This document shows, piece by piece, positions 44,953 through 53,840 of a stretch of 64,000 nt of DNA. This DNA is from Melitaea cinxia. Taxonomy: Eukaryota; Arthropoda; Insecta; Lepidoptera; Nymphalidae. The translations under genes and the position numbers were made by a program. The notes under the pieces are model-generated. The model made no database searches. It saw only the letters and a program-made list of their open reading frames with translations, and was not told where the DNA came from. Location of the stretch: assembly GCF_905220565.1 (NCBI RefSeq), contig NC_059395.1, positions 11,697,289 through 11,761,288 on the forward strand, in the 5' to 3' direction. Positions within the stretch are counted from its first letter, which is position 1, and each line of letters begins with the position of its first letter.

Positions 44953-47900
44953 ATGTACGTGATCGGAGACAGCGCCGGCAGTGCCGGCCCGCGCTACGAG
45001 TGCACCTTCGAGGGTGGAGGAGGTATGGAGCAGCCTACCTTCGAGGAGCATATGTTCAGCGAGTTTGGCAAGGAACGCCAGGTGCAGGTTGTAGTCGGAG
45101 CGAGTGGCGAACTTCAGTATCGCGATGACCTACCAGTGTTTGCTGGAGGTGAACAGAAACGCAAAGAGGAACCATTACTCCTGCAGGCAGTAGAGGCAGC
45201 GCCGACTTCTCACGCACAGCATGCGCCGCCACCCCCGCCTCCACCGACTACGTCGAAGAAAAGTGACAAAAAGAAAAGCGATAACAATGGAATAAAGAAA
45301 AAGAAAACAAGGTATGTACCTACCCTTTAATTTTATTGTCTACTGTAAGTAGGTATGTTTTAATTATGAAATCCTACTAAAAAAATGTTTTAAGTCTAAA
45401 TATTTCATATACATTTTTTACATCATTTTTTTTGTGTAAATAATGTGTTAGCTTCTGTACTAATAGTAACAGAATAAACCTTTACTGAAATAATATTATA
45501 ATTTTTTTGGTACTAGCTGTACACTGCGCGCGTTACTTGGTTTTTTTTTTGGTCGTAATGACTCAGAAACCTCACGCACAACACTTTGCTGAATATCATG
45601 ACATGATCAAATGCATAGTTTACGATTCTATAAAGGACATACAGACAAACATTCATATATATATAATCTAAATCAACGTGTAGTACAAGTGGATGTCGGT
45701 AATAATAAGTTTTAGTAAGCAGCAGGTGTCTACGTCTTTGTAGCGATAAAGACGTAGACGCCTGTTACTACGATGCTACACTATTGATGCTGTAGCAACG
45801 GAACCGATGTAACTTTAAGCAAAATGTAAGACATACCAATTACATTATACACATACGAGTATTTAGTATACTTAGTTATATTTTCATGCCATTTGTGTTA
45901 TGAAAATTTACTTAAGTAATTCCGCATTTCAATATTCTTAATAATATTTTACTACAAAATTGGTTCGTAGTATTTGATACTGAATAAATTAAGAAATATA
46001 TTTAATATCATCTAAGCTTTTTATAAATACCTTATTTTTTTATTTTTTACGAATTTAGTCTAAATTATAAAAAGTTTATAATTGTATGAAATTGTTTTCA
46101 TTTTATGGTACCCACGACTAATAAGTACCTATTGATGAATAAAGCCAACTTTTAATTATTCGATACTAGCTCCCCAGACAGACTTCGTTCTGTCAAAAGT
46201 TAATAGATTTTTTTTAATTTTTTTTTAATATTCTTTTTTTTTAGTATTTAAACCTTCCGTGGGCATACAAAAAAATAATTTAGCCGAATTTTCGAGCTCT
46301 AGGTCGATTCTCGAGTTATGCGCTTAGCAGCATTCATTTTTATTTATAAGTATAGATTATATTACAATAACATAGCAGATACTTGATGCTTATAATTATT
46401 ATAATTAATAAACAACATAAACGGATTAAGTAATAATATTTACATTTATCTATCATCTATGACAAATATGGAATCTGATAATAAAAGTGTGTAGGTGTAT
46501 TTTGAATTTTAAGCAGGTATCTATTATGTTACAAGGACCTGAGTTGAATTTAAGAAGAAACAAAACAATATTTTTTTTTTCATTTAAATTACAAAATATA
46601 CATTGTAAACCTTTTTATATTGGAGCACCCTCTCCCCATTGCATAACTAATACGATGATTTTTAATATATGATAACGACAACAGATGGTCTAGCATTCCA
46701 TCACAGTTACTATAATGAAATATATAATGAAACTAAATGAAATGGTATCATAGTTGACTAATATTTTATTGTAATCATATAGCTATAACATTGCAAACGT
46801 TGACGTATATTTAAAAAAATCCTATCCTGCAAGTAATAAAGTAGTAGTTTGGAAATGAGTTTACAATCTAGTAGACATATTATGTTTTATTATACAACAA
46901 AATTGGCAAACAAACAAGCATACGGTTCACCTAATGGTAAGCGACTGCCGTAGCCTATAGATGCCTGCAACAGCACAAGTATCCTACTCTACGCCAAATC
47001 CCTCCCCCCTTCGGGAGCTCTGGTCACCACAGGAACACAACACTGCTTGAAAGCAGTATTATTTAGCTGTGATCTTCTGTAAGGTCTAGGTACTTTTCCA
47101 GTTCACCTGTTCCAGACGTTGAGTGAGCAGGATATTGCCTGCTCTGCCCTACCTCAGTTAAATAAACACGTTAAAAGATCAGCGTCAATCTTAATAGTAC
47201 CTACCAGAAAAGTCACAGATAGCGAACCGTAGAGTGAACTTAAACATAAATATGATATTTTACATAAGGAAGGGGATGAAGAACAGACAGGGGGTTCTTT
47301 GTATCAAGGAAGGCATGTAGGGGCTGTAACAAAAAAAAAACAACATTTTTGAGTCTTGTATGTGTAATTCAAAAGTTACTTCATAACAGTTAATTACCCG
47401 TATCGCGACACCACAGGGTGCCAAAAGTCTTATCTTGCATCGGGATGAACAACAAGAGGGATCTTTATTCTTTTTCTGTTGAAATAAAGCAATTACTAGC
47501 GGTGTAAAAAATGCAGTCAATGAATGAAATATGTAAGTTAAAATTGATATCACAGTTAGTACTGTCAATAAGTTTGTAATCTTATATATAAAATTCTCGT
47601 GTTACAATGTTAGTTATTATACTCCTTCGAAACAGCTGGACCGATTTTTATAAAATTTTGTGTGCATGTTGGGTAGGTCTGAGAGTCGGCCAACATCTAT
47701 TTTTCATACCCCTGAGTTGGGGGAAGGGGGGTTAAGGTTGTTAATAACATATGTGGCAAAACAACGCTTACGGGGTCAGCCAGTATATAGATATGTTGTT
47801 TCTGTTTCTCCTTATAACTTTCTATAAAGTTATTATATTAACGCTTTCATTTTGTGTTATATATTTATTAGTTTAGGTACAGGTATATCTGTTTTGTTTA

Positions 47901-49706
47901 GGTACTCAAACAGGTAATTTAAAGCAACACTACTTTTTCGTCGGATTAATAACAATAATGTTATAGACAATCGCGTTGTAGCGAATCATATTAATCACTT
48001 TATATACGTATACTAGCTGACCTGGCGAACTTCGTATCACCTTATTTTTTCCTGAAATATAATAATAACATAATATATCAAAATAAAATATAGCCTATCT
48101 TTTAAGTTGGATCGAACTGCACATGGTGTGCGAATTTTATTATAATCGGTTAAGTGGTTTAGGAGTCCATTGAGGACAAACATTGTGACACGAGATTTAT
48201 ATATATTAAGATGTATATCAGTATAAATAAGTAAACGTTTGAAAGTGGCTACTATACTAATAAATAAAAATCCACCACTATACTGCAAGTGCCGTCAATT
48301 GGGAAGCAATTAGAGGTGCTCACGCGCAACGGGGGTGAATTTAGTTTCACGCTCAATCAATTTCCGCGCGTGCGCCCGCAGCCATATTGCACGCGTCAGA
48401 TGGTAGATGCACCGCGGGATGATAAGAACTATTTATTTATGAATATGTAATTGTATTCACTGTCCATAATAAATAAATAAATTAGCAATCCCTAACTGAC
48501 TGATACTTTATCACCAGTCTAAGCTATTAAAGCTATATTATGAGGGCTATAAGGACTTTTCATACCAGAAATTTCCATTCAATTTTATGGATTTTCCTAC
48601 TATGAGTGTCTTTAACAGTAAAATACATTAGAACTAAGTACCTATTTGTACATCCTTCTATACAAAAAAAAAAAAAAAAAAATCGTTTATCAGCGGATAT
48701 TCGCAAAATTTTTAGTATAAAGTTACTTTTTTTTTCTCAGAACAACGTTTACTGCCTATCAATTGGAAGAACTTGAACGCGCCTTTGAACGTGCTCCCTA
48801 TCCGGACGTTTTCGCTAGAGAAGAATTAGCTCTCAAATTAAATCTATCTGAATCACGAGTCCAGGTAAGACACTATGTGGTATCTAACTATGTACTTGAA
48901 TTGAAATATTTTAAAAATCGAGTTATTTTATTAAATACGTTCATTTTATTGAGTACAATTTTTTAAGTCAGAGGAAACGAAAAGGTTGTAGTAAGAAATG
49001 TTTAACAATATTTTTGTTTATATTTAATCATAACATTTTTCTTTTGTAACAATAGGTGTGGTTTCAAAACAGAAGAGCGAAATGGCGTAAACGTGAGCCT
49101 CCGCGGAAGACAGGCTACATCGGTTCCAGTTCACCCAGTTCAACGACTTTAGGCGGCGGTTTCTCTAGTATTGGAGGAAACTTACCTGCTTTTCCACAAA
49201 ATGGCTTACCTGCACCAGCTGATTCGTGGTCCTATCAGCATTCGTACGAACTATCTTCACACCATTTGCTGTCATCAGGAAGCAGCAGTTATCCTGGTTT
49301 TAACACCCAGCCCGCGTATTCCTATACTACAGTGTTGAATGGGCACGACGGACAAATGTTTGCTCCTCGACACTCTTACGAATATGGTGAGGGTAGTCCG
49401 CCTCCGCTTGGCGTCAGAGATTATCCCATGATAGCTGCTCATTCACCTCAGATGGAAGCACACGGGCATGATGACAAGTTGGATTATCGTACTCACGAAC
49501 ACGAGGATAAATATTCATCGTGTGCCTTACAAGATGAGCCCCCGCGCTATGCTGCTCCGTCCGAAGATTACGATAAATGCAGTATGGTCCCGCATGATAA
49601 ACACTACGAGATGGACCGCCACTCAGAACTCTCACAGCCAGTGGTAGTTAAAATGGAACCGAGTCCGAGTCAGGCGTACACGTCGCTTCCCCCTTTTTTG
49701 AATTGA
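44953..49706 (+). CDS. repo: Homeobox protein Repo (reversed polarity), glial determinant, three coding exons
   Basis: Repo is a paired-like Q50 homeodomain transcription factor needed for glial differentiation. Exons are 44953-45311, 48741-48864 and 49056-49706, with agreeing phases and GT/AG borders, giving 377 residues. The first in-frame ATG is at 44953. The frame is open upstream to about 44830 without ATG, and a CAG at 44878-44880 could be an acceptor, so an extra 5' exon is possible. A polyproline run (about 95-104) and a Lys-rich segment precede the homeodomain (about 116-175). The homeodomain reads RTTFTAYQLEELERAFERAP, then YPDVFAREELALKLNLSESR and VQVWFQNRRAKWRKREP, with Gln at position 50. 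It is followed by PPRKTGYI, which is specific to Repo. The rest is Ser/Pro/Tyr/His-rich and ends LPPFLN. Nuclear location is expected. It is shorter than the roughly 612-residue fly protein, mainly at the N terminus. Confidence 0.93.
45723..45764. repeat. Inverted repeat, 17-nt arms
   Basis: Arms 45723-45739 and 45748-45764 match at 16 of 17 positions around an 8-nt loop. They contain TCTACGTCTTT and AAAGACGTAGA. It lies in repo intron 1. Confidence 0.8.
46905..47162 (+). repeat. Dispersed repeat ending CTGCCCTACCTCAGTTA
   Basis: Same family as 21695-21955, containing GCATACGGTTCACCTAATGG, GGGAGCTCTGGTCACCAC and the shared end. It lies in repo intron 1. Confidence 0.55.
48290..48425 (+). promoter_or_regulatory. 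Possible intronic regulatory patch of repo
   Basis: A GC-rich island in an AT-rich intron, 320-450 bp before the homeodomain exon. It holds CAATTA (48308-48313), CAATCAATTT, GCGCG clusters and an E-box CAGATG. CAATTA is the published Repo-type site core, so autoregulation is conceivable. No repeat family in the window matches it. Confidence 0.3.
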
Positions 49707-50800
49707 AATACTCTTTTTCGAAATTATCCTAGCGCGTAGATCAATTTCGAAAAGGAGTATTTGAAAATGTCTATTTTACTACTACTAAATATATGAACAT
49801 ATGGCTGATTTAAGACAAAGTACGCGTGATTCAATCAAACTATCTATTAACAAAATATTTAGATAAATATTCTATTTTTGTGAAAATAGAATAATTTTTT
49901 TTATCAAAAAATACAGACGATTTATTTTACTGTAATAATATTAAATAGATTTATAAAATATTGTACATAATATGAGTAAGTTTATTTTAACTGCCAATTT
50001 GGTATTAATGAAAGTACATAACAGTATAAAAATGGTAATTTACTTGTGCATTCCTTGTGCCTTATTAAGTTTTTATTCCTACAGTTAAGACGATACATAT
50101 TGTTAAATGAAATATATTTACGGGTTCGACCCAGCTTATTACATATATCTTAGCCTGCTCTAGGTATAGGTACTTTAAGATAACTTAGTTGCTTTTAGTA
50201 TTAAAATACTTATATTTTGATACTAAAACCATTTTAGCATTTAATACTTTTTTACACTAGTATTGTAGGTATATTATAAATTAATTTTAAGTTTTAATTA
50301 CGTAGTAGTCTTTATAATAATTATAATTATTATAAAGACTCGAAAGACCAAAGTTTGCCTCGATATATTTTGTAAATATTTTAATTTTACTGACGTGAAT
50401 GATGTGCCAAATGATAAATACATTAACATAAAATAATTACATATTTAAGGTTACTATAGTTAAGGTAATTTGAAATCATTTTTTGTAGAGATACATAAAT
50501 TATAGTAGTTACAATATAGAGATATAAGAGAGCTAACTCTTGGATTTTTTAATATTATTGAATTGAAAAGGACACACAAATGAAAAGACAGTCAATTGAA
50601 TGTATTTTATTTCTGAACATACAAGTAAAATTATTTATTGTTTCAGGGTATTTATTACTAAGCCGATGGAAATTTTTAAAATTTGTTAAGTCTTAAAAGC
50701 AATACTGTAGCGTATATAAAATACATTAAAGAGTAATAATAATTACAATGTGCTTACTCACTTGTTTTATTTTCTTCTATAACAAAATTGTATGATATAA
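49707..50800 (+). other. Probable repo 3' UTR and flank
   Basis: AT-rich sequence after the repo stop, without a frame of note. It carries a perfect 34-bp palindrome at 50307-50340. The poly(A) site cannot be chosen confidently among several AATAAA-like motifs. Confidence 0.4.
50307..50340. repeat. Perfect 34-bp palindrome
   Basis: Two 17-nt arms with no loop, beginning AGTCTTTATAATAATTA. It lies about 600 bp after the repo stop codon and could form a cruciform or an RNA hairpin in a long 3' UTR. Confidence 0.85.
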
Positions 50801-50804
50801 TTGT

Positions 50805-51135
50805 TTGCTGGCAAAGGAAAAAAACCGACTTCAATTACATCTTAAAGTAATACAACGTAGGTAGACGAAAAAATATTCAAGTAATATATATATAGCATTA
50901 TCAAAGATTACTCCAAAAGTTGTAATGAGATCTCAATGAAATTTAAACGTGACCACATGGTAAACATCGGCTTTCGATTAATTTAAAAATCATTAAAATC
51001 GGTACAGTCAGTAAAAAGTTATGCGGAGTTTCCCTCGATTTCTCTGGGATCCCATCATCAGATCATGGTTTCAGATCTGGGGATATCTCCTTTCCAACAA
51101 AAAAAACATCTCTTTTTTAAGTCGGTTAAAAAGTG
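50805..51135 (+). repeat. ACCGACTTC...AAGTCGGT family element
   Basis: It starts GGAAAAAAACCGACTTCAAT and ends TTTTTTAAGTCGGTTAAAAA. Shorter relative of 16165-16797. Confidence 0.6.
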
Positions 51136-52260
51136 ATTTTTTTTTCATTCCTATGACATAAAATTTATTATTTTTCATTAAATAGTTATCAATAATGGTA
51201 TGCCTAAAGGTTCCAAAAAAATATGTCGAAAATTAATTTTACTACGTTATTAACGTAATTCATCTCAAGTTGAGATTACCTACCCATAGAGTATCTGAGA
51301 CTATTAACAGACAGACATTTCTAAATTATGAGTGTTTCTTGTAGCGTATGGAACTATAAAAAGAAACTTTAATAAGATTTTTTCGTTTCGATAATAAATA
51401 ATCGCTAAGCTTAAATCCGTATTGACACTATCTTACAAGGTGGAGAATGCAATCGTATGAAACAAAAAATTGTGTGTTTACAACACACAAGTGTGTGGCG
51501 ACAACGACAAACGACTGGAGTTAGCGTGATTTTTGAAAATATAATATTCATCTCTTTTTCCCTAGAGACTGCGCGGCAAAACGTCACTCGGTGCACCAGG
51601 GTTTGCTAACGATACCCATAACGTTACCTCTGACGTCACTAAATAAATATTTTTAATTTTAATTTTAATTAATTTTTACCGACACCTCTTAGACGCTCCC
51701 GCTCCGTACAAAAATTGTACAACTCGACGCGCGGGAATCCCCGCACTGCGTCAAGCCACGCGGGGATTGGTAAGCGCCGCAATAGGGCGACATTAAATTA
51801 TAATGTTATGCAATCGAAAAAAAAAAAATAGTTACAAACTTTTACCTACCCTAAGACTACCGCATTATTATTGGATAGAAAGTTTTAATTAATGTTTAAA
51901 TATGATTCGGCCATGTACAAAGCAAAATCTGGGACACCAATTTTCACAATCTTTTGACAGCATTCGCGGCCGTATTTTGCCAATAACTCTTCGAATATTG
52001 ATTTCCAGGTGTCCAATTGTCATTGGTTTATCGACGTAGACAAGTATCTAACTTTAAATAATAGCCCCAATAAAAAGAATCCAATGGAGTTAAATCACAC
52101 GATCCTAGTGCCCAATTAATTGGATCATGAAATTATTCTTTCATCAAAAGTTTCTTTGAGTAAATTAATTGTAGCGTGCGCTGTTTCGTATGAGGCTCCG
52201 TCCTTTTATAACCACATGTCAGCAAGATGTAATGTTAGCTAATTGAGATACGCAAAAATT
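51136..52260. other. Intergenic DNA with a TIR-element relic
   Basis: No gene. Positions 51590-51710 (CCAGGGTTTGCTAACGATAC, then TGACGTCACTAAATAAATAT and ACCGACACCTCTTAGA) match the ends of the element at 56793-58362. The rest is unassigned. Confidence 0.4.
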
Positions 52261-52261
52261 T

Positions 52262-52582
52262 CTAATCATATCCCTATACGTAATATTACACTGCTGGGCA
52301 TAGACCTCTTTTCCCATGTAAAAGAAGGATCAGAGCTTAATCCACCACGCTGCTGCAAATTGGATTGGCGGATATATTCCTTACTATGAGTAACGATCGC
52401 TATCAGGTGTACATGATAACAACCGGGACCGACGGCTTAACGTGCTCTCCAAGGCACGGTGCGGAGACCCACAAGCAATCTGTATGGCCAATACAAATGT
52501 TTTTTATGTGCGGGGATTCAACCCACAACCGCCAGCGCAACAGCCACAAACCAGTGCCGTGACCGTAGCGCCAACGCGTCGT
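52262..52582 (-). repeat. tRNA-derived SINE-like repeat, copy 5
   Basis: Reverse copy, slightly shortened, with a 27-30 bp gap in the body near 52470. The B-box region is GGTTGTGGGTTGAATCCCCG near 52510-52530. Confidence 0.6.
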
Positions 52583-52674
52583 CTTTATTATAATTTAGTT
52601 TATTTAAAAATGTAAAATTGTTACTGTTAAATACGTTTAGTATAGAACTGTCTCAGCCAGTCCCCTGAGCCAGC

Positions 52675-52805
52675 CCTGCAGTCCCCGGGTTGGAACCCGC
52701 CTGCCCAGCGTGGTGACTATGGGCAACACACATGAGTTCACGCCATTTTTGGCGCGAACTTGTGGAGGCCTATGTCCAGCAGTGGACTGAAATAGGCCGA
52801 AATGA
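52675..52805 (+). repeat. Dispersed LINE-tail-like repeat
   Basis: Forward partial copy, from CAGTCCCCGGGTTGGAACCC to GCAGTGGACTGAAATAGGCC. Confidence 0.55.
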
Positions 52806-52942
52806 TGATCGTGATAGGACTGTCATGTACATATGTATAAAATTCCCTAAATAAAGATGTAAAAAAGCTATCAAATGTTAAATAGATTGTCAAATAAAGC
52901 AGTGTAGTTTGCTAACTCAAAGTTGTGAATCTCTATAATTGT

Positions 52943-53405
52943 GTTTGCTCGCAAACGAAAAAAAAACCGACTTCAATTACATCGACGAGTAATACAACGT
53001 AGATCGACGAAAAAATAATCAAGTAACTACGCGTTATCAAAGATTACTCAAAAAGTAGTTATCAGATCACAATAACATTTATATGTGACCACATGACAAA
53101 CATCGGCTTTCGATTAAATTTAAAATTATTAAAATCGGTACACCCAGTAAAAAGCTATTTCGGATTTTCAAGAGTTTCCCTCGATTTCTCTGGGATCCCA
53201 TCATCAGATCCTGGTGTCCTTATCATGGTACTAAACTAAGGATATCTTCTTTCCAACAAAAAAAAGAATTATCAAAATCGGTACACCCAGCAAAAAGTTA
53301 TTGCGGATTTTCAAGAATTTCCCTCGATTTCTCTAGGATCCCATCATCAGATCCTGGTTTCCTTATCATGCTACTAAACTTGGAATATCTTCTTTCCAAC
53401 AAAAA
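52943..53405 (+). repeat. ACCGACTTC family element, left part
   Basis: It opens GCTCGCAAACGAAAAAAAAACC. The internal module GGATTTTCAAGA..TTTCCCTCGATTTCTCT is present twice in tandem (about 53160-53260 and 53300-53400). Its right part lies inside copy 1 of the tandem duplication. Confidence 0.6.
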
Positions 53406-53840
53406 AAGAATTATCAAAATCGGTACATCCAGTAGAAAGTTATGCGGTATAATACAACGTAGGTCGACGAAAAAAGCGTCAAGTAAAAACGCATTATTAA
53501 ATATAGCTCGAAAAGTACTTGTTAGATTTCAAATAAATTTAAATGGGACCAATTGGCACACACCACCTTTCGATTAAAAAAAAAATGTCGAAATCGGTCC
53601 ACACGGTCAAAAGTTCTGATGTAACATACATTAAAAAAAAAAAGAAAAAAAAAATACAGTCGAATTGAGAACCTCCTCCTTTTTTGGAAGTCGGTTAAAA
53701 AAAAAACACGTATTAGTACGAGTGGGTACACTATATATAAGGAAAAATACCTTTTATTTTTTATTATTTTTATTCATAGTTACATATTTACAGTATGCCT
53801 AATAAATAAGGTCACGTTTGAGTTAATTTTTGAGTTTGTG

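Larger units (their letters stand above)
45312..48740 (+). other. First intron of repo (between coding exons)
   Basis: Non-coding. Contents: Helitron-like debris (45515-45670, 46168-46355, 47578-47790 and 48012-48215), a hairpin at 45723-45764, the dispersed repeat at 46905-47160, and a short GC-rich patch at 48290-48425 close to the homeodomain exon. Confidence 0.6.
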
